Part shown: positions 50,101 through 62,057 of the stretch, one piece after another
Layout of the letters: the number at the start of each line of letters is the position of its first letter
Numbering within the stretch: the first letter of the stretch is position 1
Notes under the pieces: generated by a model
What the model was told of the DNA's origin: nothing
Database searches by the model: none
What the model saw: only the letters and a program-made list of their open reading frames with translations
Program-made: the position numbers and the translations under genes
Origin: Cercospora beticola
Lineage: Eukaryota > Ascomycota > Dothideomycetes > Mycosphaerellales > Mycosphaerellaceae
DNA: 64,000 nucleotides
Assembly: GCF_033473495.1 (NCBI RefSeq)
Contig: NC_088944.1
Span: forward strand, 434,001 to 498,000
Direction of reading: 5' to 3'

Positions 50101-51786
50101 TGGTATAATTCGAATGAAGCACGATGAGCCGACTTGCCAATGACTGCTCAGATGCTGAGCATTTCGATATACTGTCGTCATGACCCTGGCAGTGCATTTG
50201 AGCGGTATGGAGACCACAGTCGGCTCAATGTTCGTCGTTCAAGCTGACTTGTTAAGATCCACTTGGTAGAACAATCGATAGTCGCCGAGGGCAAGACCGT
50301 CGTTTCTGGTAGGTGTCGGGCTATCTAAAATCAAGGCATGACTGATATTAAGCTAGTCTCGGCATACCGTGCGGTCAGGGACAAAGCACGCGGAATGCTG
50401 CGCTACAGTTAAGACACGAAACTTATTTTCCCAAAATTCCAGCCTTTCGTTGAGTTGGCTCGATGTGGCAGTTATTAGCCCGTCCAATATCGGCCCGTTC
50501 AAGCAGTGATTCTGTTTCCTGTCGTATGTGATTCATGGTGTCTACAGAATATGCATTCGCCGAAGATTTTGAAGTCTACTTTCAGTTCGGCTACGTATGA
50601 CAGATAGTCATCTCTCCTCATCCGATTGACGTCGACTCGCAGGTTCAGTGATGACCATTGCCGGCCGAAATCACCATGCCATATTCCTGACGGGATGTGA
50701 ACGAAGTGCGAAACTCTTTGCAAGGTGGAAGACGTCTAGAGCCCGAAGCGTTCGCGGAAAATGCGCGACGGCATAGGATCTCGTGCGACACATCAGAGAC
50801 AGCAAAGGAGTATCATAATTCCTCTGGACTATCAAGATAGTAATAGACATCCAATATTACATTGGTAGATGTAGACAATCTATACTGTGAACTTTGGACG
50901 CGCCAAAAGAACATGGGAAGCTTAGCAGAAAAATGGCTCGCTGAGAACTCTCCGTAGAAAACTCCATGCGTGGCTCCATATTCAGTGGGCATGAACATAG
51001 AACAAAATTGTCGTGGGAGAAAATCAGCGCTGGAGACGTCCGTGGACAGAATGCGACAAGGTGAGAAGGTCAGTGGAAAATCGATCGTCGGGAATCCAGC
51101 AAGGTGGAGATATCAGTGGGAAATTGGTACTAAGTATCCCGCACGTCGCTGTCGAAACGCGTGAAGACTTTTCCGCTCGGTGTACGGTGCGGCACACTCG
51201 GAGTCATAAGCGCCACATGAAAAATCCAGACTGATGCGAAATCCGTGGACAACAGCAAAGATGGAGGAAAGCTGTGTGCAGCTGTCTTTGAGGCGAAAGC
51301 CGTGCTAACAGGTCCTTTCGGACAATGCAAAGCGAGCAGTGGCTACATGAAGAAGTCCGTTTGGAAAAGATTATATGTGTTGGAACGTAGGCGGGCGGAT
51401 ATCAGATTGCTTGATTATTCTAAGGCAGCCCAAAGTGAGTGAATATATAGCCCTTATTCCATGTTGTTTTGATTCCAAAGCAGCATTTTGCGAGTGAATG
51501 TATCTCCAATCAATCTTACTTGATTCCTAATCCTTCTTATTGATCAAACGATTGATTCATAATCATTCCGTACAAATCAATGATATGAAGTGAAGCTCGT
51601 AGCAGTTCGGCGACGGGCACTCATTGTGTTGCGAAAATTGGTGAGTTTGTCCTCTGGGTAGGAACCCTTTCGGACCGTCAACAACCCGTTTTGGAACATT
51701 AGACTGTCCTGTATTATTATACTGCTGCGCAATTGATGCGGAGACACAGCTCTCTCAACCTGCGTACCGCTTGCCTTGCCTTATAA
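47196..51786. other. Long stretch without a supported gene
   Basis: Only short frames occur. The best are 47463-47173 (-, 96 codons from TTG, hydrophobic start), 49023-49388 (+, 121 codons, Thr-rich middle) and 49393-49103 (-, 96 codons, overlapping the previous one). None has a recognised domain and each pair is mutually exclusive. A small basic reading, MPPRKRSS at 47970, with later Lys-rich text near 48400 hints at a decayed gene. No RNA gene seen. Confidence 0.4.
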
Positions 51787-52911
51787 TGGAATAATACAAA
51801 CACAACTGCCGTCGATTCCGTGTATGCTGTCGGTGCGAACGCAGGCAAAGGCGCTATCAGTAAACTTGAAAGCAGGACAGACTCAGACCTACAGTCCGGA
51901 CCACAACGGCATGCAATCACCAATCCTAATTCGGATGGCTTTGTTCCCTACTCTGCCAACAGTGGCCAGACTTCACACAACCAGGAGTACACATACGGTA
52001 TGGAGGGGTCTGAGAGTGCGCAAGAAGCAGCTGAAGAGTCTACTCGGCAAGGTCTCTTGATCATAGAAGCAATCGTCAGTACCGATCACAGTCACAATTT
52101 GCGGGTTGTCGACACTGACCTGACCACCCTTCAGAAAGCATTGACCATCGAGGTCGAGCAATGGAACAGATCCCGCGGTACTGAGTTGTCCGGCTTCAGT
52201 GTCTGGAATGGTCTCTTCGCATCTTGAATTTCAGTGACCCGCCAACACGACTGTTCGCTTTACGAGAGAGTCAGTATTCTTCGAGCGCTTGTCGCTTCAA
52301 GAACCTGCAGTACTCCCCTCTTTAAAGAACAATGGCAACGATCGCGTTTGGGACGCCTGTACATCTATCTGCGGTGGTGCAGTCATGATTGTTCCGCTCG
52401 CTTTGGTGACACGACACTTTGATTACCAATTGACTTGAGCGATACCCTGCATCGAACAAAGTTTTGCAAAGGCAGGTACAAAGAGGTATTCGAGCCAGCT
52501 GTGGAAAATTTCTTACCAAGACGCAGTGGAGTTAGCGCAGTCTACTATTTCTGTTTACCTGCTGTAGGAGGACGCAGGTTCTGAAGCTTATATGGCTTAG
52601 CGTTCGCAGGTTCTGGAGCTTATGTGGGATACCGGCTCTTCTCAAGGGCTTATCGAAGCAGCCGATCAAAGAAGGGGAGTATAGAGGAGTGTGGAAGGGA
52701 TACTGAATCACTTTGCAAGCAGCGTTACATGCCGTCTATTGACCCGGCGACGATCGAACAGCCCATCTTTTTGGCCTGTAGAATGCAAGGGAGACAAGTA
52801 CGAATCGAGATACCGGACTTGCATCACATCGTTAGTACGGAGAGAGGACTCATCTGCCACTCGTTTCATGATGGGACGGGAAGAATGTTGTCCCTTTCTG
52901 CGCAAAGGTAG
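51787..52911 (+). pseudogene. 375-codon single-frame relic with three internal TGA stops
   Basis: From 51787 to 52911 one frame is interrupted only by TGA at 52225, 52420 and about 52582, then ends at TAG. About 17 stops would be expected by chance. Each TGA is one transition away from CGA (Arg) or TGG (Trp). Legible text includes a hydrophilic Ser/Gly/Gln-rich N-terminal, a helical acidic block (EGSESAQEAAEESTRQG), a Cys/Trp-containing middle and a Pro/Ile-rich C-terminal (DPATIEQPIFLACRMQG). No ATG opens it; the frame begins after a TAA at 51784. I recognise no family. It is a nonsense-mutated gene without frameshifts. Confidence 0.5.
52576..52632 (+). repeat. Imperfect direct repeat of about 23 bp
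   Basis: CGCAGGTTCTGAAGCTTATATGG-type and CGCAGGTTCTGGAGCTTATGTGG-type units lie about 35 bp apart and differ by two G/A transitions. Confidence 0.6.
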
Positions 52912-55839
52912 ATGCGTTTCAATCGATCGTTGGGTTCAGTATGGAATCGTCGATCAGCCTACTATGAATGAAGAAACCACGAGAGAGCGCTAAAGACGAC
53001 CAAATGGAGCCTCCGCTACGATAAGATCTCCTGGTAGGTGCAACTTGTACTCGGAATTTCGGCTTCCCGATTTTGAACCTTGGACAGATTGAATGCACCA
53101 TGCTGGACTATACCGGAGGAATCTGAGAACGACAGATAGTTTCGTACCTGTACCCGTCCCGATCTCATAACCTCTTGACACCTTAACACGAATAACTAAG
53201 CGACGGTTCCTGGGAAGGTGATAAACCTTGCGCCCGAGAACGACGCTCTAGTTTAAGATCCTAATCTTCTGTATCAACGTTGAAACCACGGTGTTATGCA
53301 AAGATATCAAGCTCGTCAAGAACGCTGGCCTCTTGTTCGATAAATTGCCTTCCTTGGGAATAGAGTCTCGTGTCTGATTATTAGTATGCAACCTTATCAG
53401 ATCAAGTGGAGGAGCATAGCGATTCTTTGCCGTTGATGGACACAGCTCATGACGTATTCAGTTCTGAGCTCGCTCATTTTCATTTGAATCTGCATGCCTA
53501 CTTGCAGCGTAGTCACCTCCTACCCATTTTACAGTCATCAAAGTCGGTCCGTCCGAGCCACCTTGTGTATTTAGCGTCTCAGCTGACCCACCGTTGCGAA
53601 GGTCTGCTCTGCACCGTGGACATCTCCTAGAAGTCGAAATTAGCTCGTCCAACCATACAGTACATATCACAACTGCACGTCGTTCGTCTATGTTCATAAT
53701 TCACATGGTCATATCTTTGTAAGCATACAGATCATTGTTCTAGCTCGATAGCTGTCTGAACTAGGAGATGATTCGCTCCCGTAGCTCTTGGTGCTATTGT
53801 AGTCCACGCGACCCAGCGATTCAAATCTCGCTGCTGAATTAGTCGTAAGATATCAGCAACTTCGTCCTGCCTTAAGTATAGTTGATGTTCTACCGAGGCT
53901 ACTAATCCAGCCGTCCTAGCATCAGAGACATGGCTAGCCACATGGCTTGGATTATGAGTAGACTCACGACCAGTGTTCCGACTTGTTTCACGGCTAGCCT
54001 CTCGGCTAGTTCTGCCTCCCGGGTTAGTCGGTCTTTCTGTTTATCAAGAAAACGTTGCACTTCGACTGGACCCACCACGCTCACTGATCACATCACTGGC
54101 CCAAAACCATAATTTGAGGCCTTTGCCGATGTTCGAACCTCACAGATGAGGCCTAATTACGGTCCACCGCCAACTGTCTTCAGATGGAGGTATGATGGCC
54201 GAGTCCCGACATGGGTGCGCTATACACTCAATAGGGTGCATTCCAGGGGCAGCGCCCTTGCACTGACTCCGACGCTCAGTGATCAAACTCGGCGGCGCAT
54301 CTATATTCCAGATCACATGCTTCTCGTCCTGGTCGTTGTAGGCGATGGGAGCATGCTTATGCTCAAATTTCTCCCATGTACCTTTCCCGAACAAACTGCA
54401 GTGAGCAAGAAGGGATCTCCCGGCAGTAGAACTCTTGATTATAATATGGGCTTGGAGCCTTGCTTCCTCCAACCAGTGATATACCGACGCACGCTTTGCT
54501 CAAAGGGTCGGTCTGTATACTGAACTTGGCAAAAGTGAGGACCAAGGATCGCGGGTCTCCTTATTCCGTGGCCTGGTGGGCACGATCCAGGCGTGGAACC
54601 CGCGTTGGTGGTAGCAGTGCCTTCTCTCTCAAACTGTCCTGTCATCTCGACAGCATCAATCCCTATTTCATCTTGGACTATGAGACCGCCAAGTCTGGGT
54701 GAATCACATCAGTGGCTCTGGCATAGTCGGAAAAATGTCTCACCGCCTCGTCCTATCGTGAAATAATCTGGTGCTCGATGCTAAACGTCTAGGCGTTGAT
54801 TCTCTCCGGCGTCAATTGGTCGTTGCTAACCTCACTTGGATTGTGCCGGACCCGGTTAGGCACTTCAAGCCCCAAATTAGCTAGTATACAAACGCGTAGA
54901 AAGACAGCAGCTTAGGATGACCTTCCAAGCTCTCGTGGCCGCTCAACTAAAACGCAGTTCTGTTGTGGTCGAGCGCAATTCTCTTCTCCTGAAAGCCTTC
55001 TTGCGAGTGTGCCGAACCTTTTATGCGTTTGTACCAGAACTGAGTGAAGTGCGTCCATATCTACCCAAGGTCGACTGGCGTCGCCTACAATGCTATGGAA
55101 GCTAGGCTTATGAGGAAGGCGAAAATATACTAAGCCTAGATGCTTTGTGTCGTAGGGTTGAGCGCCAAGGCTGCCAAAGCGTGGTGTACGTGTTGCCAGA
55201 TTGCGGACTTAAAGTTGTGTGTACCAGATCTCTCATCCATACCCGCAAGCCGTAGTCATGTTCGCCAATGATGCGAAACTCCAGACGATATCATGAGCTG
55301 GAGAAAGGTCTGACCACTGTGCGTGAGAGCCCCGATCTGTGATGAAGAATTGGGATCAATGGAATATATATTGGACCACTTTCGTATGGTCCTGGGTCGA
55401 GTGTCAGCGCTCGAACCGATCCGTGCGTTGGGAACAGCATGAGATTCAGAGGCAGCCGGCTCCGACGAGAAACCATGTCCTCGGCCGATGGGAGTACTTG
55501 GCAAAGGGCCTTCACTAACACGAGTGGCTTCAAGACGAAAAGGCGTTGAATTTATGACAACAGAGTCTGAAATGATGAGAGAATTGTCACTTTCCCGTAC
55601 ACTACCTTGCATCGGACCCTAGAGACTCGGGGTATGCCGACTGGAGTTAATTGCACATTGCTGCGACGCCCTTCCAAGGGGCTCCGATTTTTCCGATATT
55701 TCTTGCGCGAGTACGGGCGACGCTAAAGGCGATGAGGTATCAGCCTGATGACTTATGTCTACCTAACGACGCGAAGATAAGGATAACTAGTAGCTAGGAA
55801 CCACCGCAGCGCGGAGAGGTATATAATGAGGTTGCGAAG
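52912..55839. other. Mostly unresolved sequence with scraps of coding character
   Basis: Candidates I can see but not settle are 54084-53902 (-, a charged helix followed by a hydrophobic segment, VVSLLIIQAMWLAMSL), overlapped by a different minus frame down to 53732. Others are 54472-54140 (-, 110 codons opening at TTG, with three competing registers) and 55612-55256 (-, 118 codons from ATG, Ser-rich). A perfect palindrome TGGCTAGCCA lies near 53931. No domain is recognised. Confidence 0.35.
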
Positions 55840-57119
55840 TCAGTCCGTTGATTGACGATTGGTTCTGCTGCCTCCGGCATCGTTAGAGCTCAAGCTCCGT
55901 TGTTTACAGATACTCATGTTGCGTTCACGAAAGATTTCCTGATCCCATGCGGCTTGTTCCACAGGGAGAAACCCTCGTTCTCTCTGCCAGCAGACCGCGC
56001 CGCCAAGAAGAACGTACCCGCCCAGGGTGAGCTGCAATCCCCCTGCTAGTTTAATTCTGTCTTGCACATTTTCCTCGAGTATCTTGCTGCCGTAGGCCGC
56101 TGGAAGTGGGATGGAAGGCATTCTCAGCTTTAGGGCAAAAAGTGATCTCTCAGGGTGGATCAATGTTTCTGTAAACACGTGCGAGCTTGTACAGGATACC
56201 CAAGTAAAGAGCCTGTTCGAGAATCTGAAACCAAGTCGATAGGAAGGTCCATGGCAGACTTTTACAAGACTCGTCTACAGGCAGAATCCACCTTGTAATT
56301 GCCACAGCACTTTGAGTTTTTCCGTCAGCCCGCGTCTGTTACTTATTGCTCCGCCGACAGAAATGTTTCGGAAATGTGCTCCTCCACTGCGCACACGCAG
56401 TCGCATCATCCTCGCGAACCACCTTGAAATCATTATCTAGGGGTAGCGGTATATCTGATTCATCTGACGCGCATTTTAATGCTACTACAAGTCAGTTTAT
56501 GTCTTTGCATCACACTCGATAAACTTAGCTCCTGTCGTTCCTGCTGTCAGTAGAGGCTCGTCAGAGTGCACGCTGTAATTTGCTTCCACCGCACGCTTGC
56601 TGATGTCCAACTCATCTCTTGTAGACTACGTCTCACACTCTTGATACTTATTGCGAAGCATAAGATCTGCTACATCGACTGCACCCTGAAATGAAGTGGC
56701 GGCGATATCATCAATTGCGGCAAGCTGAATCATTAGGTCGCCCAGCTCTTGAGCTACTCGAACAGATAGTCGTACCGCCTATTGAGGTCGTCGTTCCTCG
56801 CCTGCCGCTCGTTGCATAGCTGCTGCACTCGATCTTTCTCTCCTTTCACGGCCTTTCAATGTCCTCTAGTAGAATATAGGCTAAGCCACGGCGTAGCTAA
56901 CGAGCTCTAGATCTCTTGTTCCTTGACTGTATTCTGAGCTTTAGCACGTTGTTATCCTCCATAAAAGCCTGCTCTTGTAACAGGAGGTTTTTGAGGAAGT
57001 CACAGTCACATTCATGGCAGCTACCATGGCAGCATCTGATCTCCTTTGAAACGTGGTTAGCAGCCCGTGATCAGCTTCAATAGTAGCTTGACGCCTACAT
57101 CTGATTGTGCTTCAGTCAT
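55840..57119 (-). pseudogene. Relic of a coiled-coil protein with a C-terminal membrane segment
   Basis: From an ATG at 57119 the minus strand gives about 420 codons of coding-like text that changes register several times. It opens with MTEAQSDVGVKLLLKLI. A Lys/Arg-rich helical region follows (KLRIQSRNKRSRAR, near 56930), then a coiled-coil stretch (QQLCNERQARNDDLNRRYD, near 56790), then an acidic helical block (LGDLMIQLAAIDDIAA, near 56740). Next are DNDFKVVREDDATACAQW near 56430 and a hydrophobic segment (LQLTLGGYVLLGGAVCW) near 56010. It ends at TGA 55840. Internal TAG codons and at least three frameshifts break it. I do not recognise the family; a single ancestral gene is inferred from order and strand. 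Confidence 0.45.
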
Positions 57120-57138
57120 GAGGGAGGAATTCGAGTTT

Positions 57139-57571
57139 GTAAGTAACAATGACAGCAAGGGGACTATGTTATCTACCCGTCACTTCAGATCAGCAGAGAA
57201 TCGTTGTACATGACGGTTATCGCCGGTTCTCTGTTTGTGCGGAAGGAGCTACGACAGGCACTGTCGGCCTTTCGTGGTCCTGTGAGCCAAAGTGGAGAAG
57301 ATGGGATTCTTGCTGAGCAAAACAAGCCAGAAAGCATCGACGTTTTGGACAGTACATAGCACGTACTTTTGATTGAAGTCATGTATTCGAGCATTTGCCT
57401 GGCGACACGCGGGGAAACGGGTTTTCGAGTGGCACAGAGAGGCCTTGATGCGAGCGCAGATTGATCGACACTAAGGCGAAACAACATTAAGCCTTCGAGC
57501 GCAGGCTTCCGTGCGCTGCTGGCGGCTCCCGGGCCGTGTGAACAACGTGCAGCTCGCAGTGGCTGCTGCAA
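57139..57571. other. Coding-like stretch, strand unresolved
   Basis: The plus strand reads as protein-like text (QQGDYVIYPSLQIS, SLFVRKELRQALSAF) with two internal stops up to about 57560. The minus strand of the same DNA is open for about 131 codons but is Ser/Ala-rich, as antisense frames often are. I favour plus weakly. Confidence 0.25.
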
Positions 57572-57643
57572 ATGTAAGCACCGTCACAATGGACAGCCGC
57601 GGGAACTCATGGTTCGAGCCCATGTCATGATTCCTAAACAGCA

Positions 57644-58849
57644 CGCAGCGCACCGTTTCACCGTCGTTCTAATCGTTTGAAGTTTGTCTTTGTCATACCG
57701 ACCTTCGCGAACTCAGGTGTCCAACGGGCCACGATCCTCGCACAACTCATTCGCTTTGAGCAGCGGCCAAACATTGATCAGTCGTACCCTGATGCCTTTT
57801 AACCGGCCATTCTCGACACATCAAGAGCAGAATGGCAGTTTTGGTGCACGTCTAGGCTATGGTGATCCGGTGACCTGGTCGCACCCATGATGCATGCTTT
57901 AATCATAGAGTCGGGCACGCCAGAAAGCGCGAGGCGAAGAGGTCTTCTGGCTCGGCCAAGATTTGACGATGGTAACGACTTTCGTGTCATCACGCCATCG
58001 GTCCAGGAGATACGCAAAAACATGCAGCATCATATAGCTGCATGCTCGATGGAGTACCTATTTTGATGTGCTATCTGCTCAAGTACTGACTCAGGTTTTG
58101 AAGCAATCAGCAGGTCTACGATAGGCTGGACAAGCTAGAGAAGTGAGTGCACGTGCCTATTAGCAAGCAACAGTGGGGAAGCTCACAAGGGTCACAGCAC
58201 ACATGACAGACTTTTGACTTTCGTGCAGAGTACGACTGCCTGATCTCATGATGTACGAGCTACGATATAAGGCGTGGCTGCAAAACCTGGAGAGGGAGAA
58301 GACATTATGGCTTCCCAGTGGCGTGCAGCAGATCACAAATGTTCAACACAGTACCAATCCAGTACTTTACGCAAATGCAACCCACGTAGCAGTACTTGTC
58401 CCTTTTCGCATCCTGAATCGAAGCCCTGGCTACTTTGGCACCAAGATGATAGAAACTTCCATCGTCACGGCGTGCTAAGCGGTCGCCGGTCGATGTGGAG
58501 ACGTCAGGATGCTCGCGGCTGGGATGATGGGAGTGAGCCTCGTGAGCATATCGCAGAGGATGTACGTCTGAGCGTGCTGATCCTCCGTCAGTGCGAGGTA
58601 CCGAGCCCTAGGGTCAGCAGCATCACCGCAAATTCAAAAAAACGTCCGGGAAATGACTGGCAGAGTGTCCGGCTGCAAGTTCAGAACCGGGACTATGTAG
58701 TTGTGCTGATGCATTATCTAACCCCGAACGGGTGGAGCCGACTTCGGGGTGAAGAAGAATCATCTTGCTTGCAGCTGACCGGAGAGGGTTGCGACGAGGT
58801 CGAGCCTGGATTGGCCGGTCGTACCGCTGGTGGCCGGAAAGAACTTTGA
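57644..58849 (+). pseudogene. Multi-part relic of an unknown gene with one legible intron
   Basis: One plus frame from 57644 to 58066 reads coherently (FVFVIPTFANSGVQRATILA, then ARPRFDDGNDFRVITPSV) with TAA at 57800 and TGA at 57863 inside. After register changes near 58060-58110 the text continues (VYDRLDKLEK) to a consensus donor GTGAGT at 58143. A CAG acceptor at 58226-58228 leads in frame to 58229-58478 (VRLPDLMMYELRYKAWLQN). A further frame (58480-58849) reads EDVRLSVLILRQCEV and MHYLTPNGWSRLRG. The 86 bp intron has proper ends and keeps the frame, which supports genuine gene ancestry. The family is not recognised. Confidence 0.4.
58143..58228 (+). other. Predicted spliceosomal intron, 86 bp
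   Basis: The donor GTGAGT and acceptor GCAG join LDKLEK to VRLPDLM in frame across the intron. Its length is typical for filamentous ascomycetes. Confidence 0.45.
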
Positions 58850-59016
58850 TGGCCGGAAGGATATGTTGATCCGGTAGCCAAAAGAAGTCAGATAGCCACC
58901 AGTCTCACCGTCACCACTCTGGTAAACGTGAGACGAACGGAGAAAGCGTTGATCGCGAAGGTACTCGTACGGTCTGCTACATCGATATAGTAACGGCTCT
59001 TTGGATTGATAGCACA

Positions 59017-59967
59017 CTAGTCGCGAATTGCGCTGCTCATTGTGTTTCGGGCGAATACTGCGGGATATTTCAGGTCACTCTGTACTTCACTTTCCAACTC
59101 CGAGGCATTGCAACGGAAGAGATCTATCGGCCGTGCCGTCTGTAGTAAGGCACGCACGATGCAGTCGAATAGATCGTTTGCTTTTGAACGAGATACATCG
59201 GATCCGTCAAAGCCCAGGCCGTGAGCGAGGCAACGCAATCTTGGTAACAGAATCGGTCTAGTGATAAATAAGGACTTCGACTTGGCTGGATCTTTGCCAG
59301 GGTTGATGGCATGCATGCTAGGAGAGTGGCGCATGCATCTGAACCAAAGCTGGAGGCGGGCTACACTTACAACTTGCTGAGGGTCTATAGCTACGTTTTC
59401 GAATCGCCCCTCACTAGACTGCATGCAGACTGCATCGTTGCCCTCGGGTGTCTGGAACGACTTTGGAGTGACAACCGGACTCACGGATCGGTTCTAGTTG
59501 GAATTTGTGAGCGCATGGTGCTTGCGCAAGGCTCTAGGTACTTGATGTCCTCGAAGGACGTAAACAAGAACGGTACCCGAAATTCTATCGTCTGAATTCG
59601 TGTCAAGACCGCAGTTCTCATTGCTGCATCTACAATGATCGTGAACAGCTGACTCGTATTCATGGCCAGAGTAATTTCAATCCTATCCTCATTACGTTAT
59701 GAATTTCTTTTCCTCGCATACCTCAGGAGGTGAAGTCGGAATCCAAGTTCACTAGTGCGAGCTTGAGCCCAATGTAGTATAGCTTCCGGGCCTTGGCAAG
59801 ACTTGAGCTTTTGCCCAACATAGATTCCAAGTTTTCGAGCCAATCGATAAAATGATCGATTGGGTCCCGTTCATGTAATCATCGAAGTCGGGCTTGATGT
59901 TGTAGCAGGGATCAAAAGACCGGTCGGATAAGCAGCCACCACAGCGGACTCCAGTGGTGGACACCAT
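59017..59967 (-). pseudogene. DUF3723-like gene relic, frameshifted
   Basis: The minus strand reads, in order, FIDWLENLESMLGKSSS with YYIGLKLALVNLDSDF (about 59850-59720), then TIEFRVPFLFTSFEDIKY with LEPCASTMR (59663-59481). In a shifted register, LQLWFRCMRHSP, LPRLRCLAHGLGFD and LLQTARPIDLFRC follow, to a stop at 59017. From memory, the block with EFRVPFL...FEDIKYLEPC, the following Trp/Arg-rich helix and the GLGF/ARP motifs are characteristic of the ascomycete DUF3723 family, of unknown function. A TGA and a register change at about 59720 and a second shift at 59481-59484 break it. The usual protein is much longer, so this is a fragment. Confidence 0.45.
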
Positions 59968-60165
59968 GACGCTGTGAGGCCGTCGAAGCTCACGTGGCTT
60001 GAACTTTCATCGTGAAGAATTCGGCACCATCGATCTTCAAAAACAGCACCAGACTCCGGTGGCGGCTCAACATCTAAGAGAAGTGCAATCGCGGAGGTTG
60101 TGGGAGGCTTGGACGCCAGCGGTACACCAGTACCATGTATGTTACGTTACGTGCCTGCCATGGCA

Positions 60166-60619
60166 TCAAAACTCGCTGAACGAAGTGTGTAAGAGCCCCT
60201 GGAGAGTTGAAGCAGAGGGGTTGTGACGGTAACTCAAAGGCGATGTCTCGACGTGGACGCATCGACATATTGAGTAGGTAGAAAAGAGAGATCGCTCAAA
60301 TTCCTTCAAGATAGATTGATGTATCGCTTGCTTCTGAGGCCTTAAGTATGCCGGCGTTGGGCAAGGGAACTCCTCTCGGGTATGAGGGGAGAATGCGTCG
60401 AGATGTCGATAGAGTATACAGTACTTATCATACACGCTGCATCGCTGATGCTTCTTAAACGCCTGCGGTCTTTCTTGCAGCGTTTCCGTATCCATCGTCG
60501 GCTAGTGCTTGTATGTAAGACATTCTCTGGTGAGGAAACACGTGCAAGAGGATTTTATAGCGTTGCTCAGTAGGTATGCTTAGTATTGAGGGCGCGTCTA
60601 TTTGCTGTGAAGGCTGCAT
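60166..60619 (-). pseudogene. F-box-like N-terminal gene fragment, frameshifted
   Basis: ATG at 60619 opens a frame reading SILSIPTEQRYKILLHVF, resembling the Leu-Pro-x-Glu-x-Arg-x-x-Ile start of fungal F-box or related proteins. It ends at TAA 60455, while coding-like text continues in another register (RCSVYDKYCILYRHLDAF, then SILKEFERSLFSTYS) to 60166. One frameshift near 60480-60495 would unite them. The assignment rests on one short motif. Confidence 0.3.
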
Positions 60620-60898
60620 AGTGAATTGCGTCCTCCCGTGGCTGTAAGATTTGCTAAAAAGCAAACTCACAGGGACTGAGAGCAGGTGTTCACATGCTTC
60701 AACACGATTTCCAACGCGATGGATTCGTTTCGTAACTGTGACCCGTCATCCAGTAACCTCCGATGCATAGACTTCGAGAAACGTGATGGCCCGCGTGGAT
60801 CGATAACAGGATCACAGGTGTCGATAGCTCCATATCGACTCGTCGTGGAGGTAGCTCAACGTTGACATGCAGCTAAAACAACCGAGACGCATTCATTG

Positions 60899-61159
60899 AT
60901 GCGTCGACACTACTCGATGCTCAAACGAGGCTTTGACGAAAGCACTAGCCAACTTGCTCTTCTTTCTCCTCCTGCGTCCTTCTGCACTACTACAACAACA
61001 TCAGGCATCATGAGGCGGTCGTCGCTCACGATCCCGAAAAAGTATGCGTTAGTCGCTTCCTCCAATCATGAGCTTTGCGCGACTTTCGATTCGCAGGATG
61101 GCAATGTACTTTCTAACTTGAACGTCTACTATAAGACGCTTAAGAGCCAGCACGACTGA
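60899..61159 (+). CDS. Possible small protein or exon, 86 aa
   Basis: ATG at 60899 (MRRHYSMLKRGFDES) to TGA at 61157. Composition is Ser/Thr-rich with a short Thr run. No domain and no competing minus frame of this length. It could equally be a chance frame or a first exon. Confidence 0.25.
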   Translation: MRRHYSMLKRGFDESTSQLALLSPPASFCTTTTTSGIMRRSSLTIPKKYALVASSNHELCATFDSQDGNVLSNLNVYYKTLKSQHD

Positions 61160-61652
61160 TTGCGAATGTCGTCGCAATCAGCACTGCTCTAGAAATTCGT
61201 ACAGAAGAGCTTAAATCTCATCGCGGTGTGAGGATTGGGGTAAACTCAGAAGACTTGCGAGGTCTGTTCAGTGCGGAGCATTGTTAGATACCAGGGACAG
61301 GAAACAGTGCATTACGGAAACGCTGGCCGCGATATGGTCCTGTAACAGAGTTGCGCACTATTGTTGGCACGGAATGGGTGCGGAAATCCCGGCTAGCGTT
61401 GTGAAGCTGTCAAAGAAGCACCCAAGGTAGGAACAGTTTGTCGATGTTGCCAACCTTACGGCATGAGGACAGCGTTTTGACGCTCACGTCTCCAGCATCG
61501 GCTTTCACGCCACCAGAAGCACTACGAGGTCGGCGCGCTCATCTCTTGATCTTCGAGATATAACGTCCCTCTTCGCCGGCACAAGCGAGTCCCTTACACG
61601 TTAGTCGCAGGACCGCATTCATTACTGGATTCGGCCATGTAAGTGTCTGATA

Positions 61653-62057
61653 ATGCAAATATGTCGAGACTCTAACGACTATTTGTCAAAACGCGTCTTG
61701 AGATACGATTCTTTTGGCATGCTCGTGAAGTCCGATGCTCCTTCAAAGCGGTCAAAATGCTCTCGACTCTGTGAGCGACTGCAAGCAGCGACTCTGGGCA
61801 AAAGGCCTGTGAAAGAGTCGATAGACTGTGCTATGCCACTCAAATGGCCTAAATCTGCCGCACTTACGGTTCCCCAGCCGTTCAGCTCAGCGACGCCATC
61901 CCCAGATACATGTCTGTTGATGCGCGACGCCGATGAGGAAGGGGTCCGTATCAAGGTGAGGAGGGTTGTGGTTCCATCAACGGGAACGACAATGGAGGCG
62001 GAATTCTACGGGTCGCGTGAGCGAAGACTGCGAGGGATCTGGTACCGCCAATATTAG
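61653..62057 (+). CDS. Possible hypothetical protein, 134 aa
   Basis: ATG at 61653 to TAG at 62055. The C-terminal half reads DADEEGVRIKVRRVVV and FYGSRERRLRGIW, with coding-like character. The N-terminal half overlaps a 91-codon minus frame (61954-61679). No family recognised; it may be another relic. Confidence 0.3.
   Translation: MQICRDSNDYLSKRVLRYDSFGMLVKSDAPSKRSKCSRLCERLQAATLGKRPVKESIDCAMPLKWPKSAALTVPQPFSSATPSPDTCLLMRDADEEGVRIKVRRVVVPSTGTTMEAEFYGSRERRLRGIWYRQY

Noticed and set aside
53920..53945. Palindrome around TGGCTAGCCA
   Set aside because: A 10 bp palindrome alone is too short to support an attachment site or operator.
54128..54150. GTTCGAACC box resembling a tRNA B box
   Set aside because: No flanking stems or A box at the right distance on either strand.
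57605..57621. tRNA-like T arm (5 bp stem, TTCGAGC loop)
   Set aside because: No matching acceptor stem, anticodon arm or A box lies upstream, so it is a chance hairpin.
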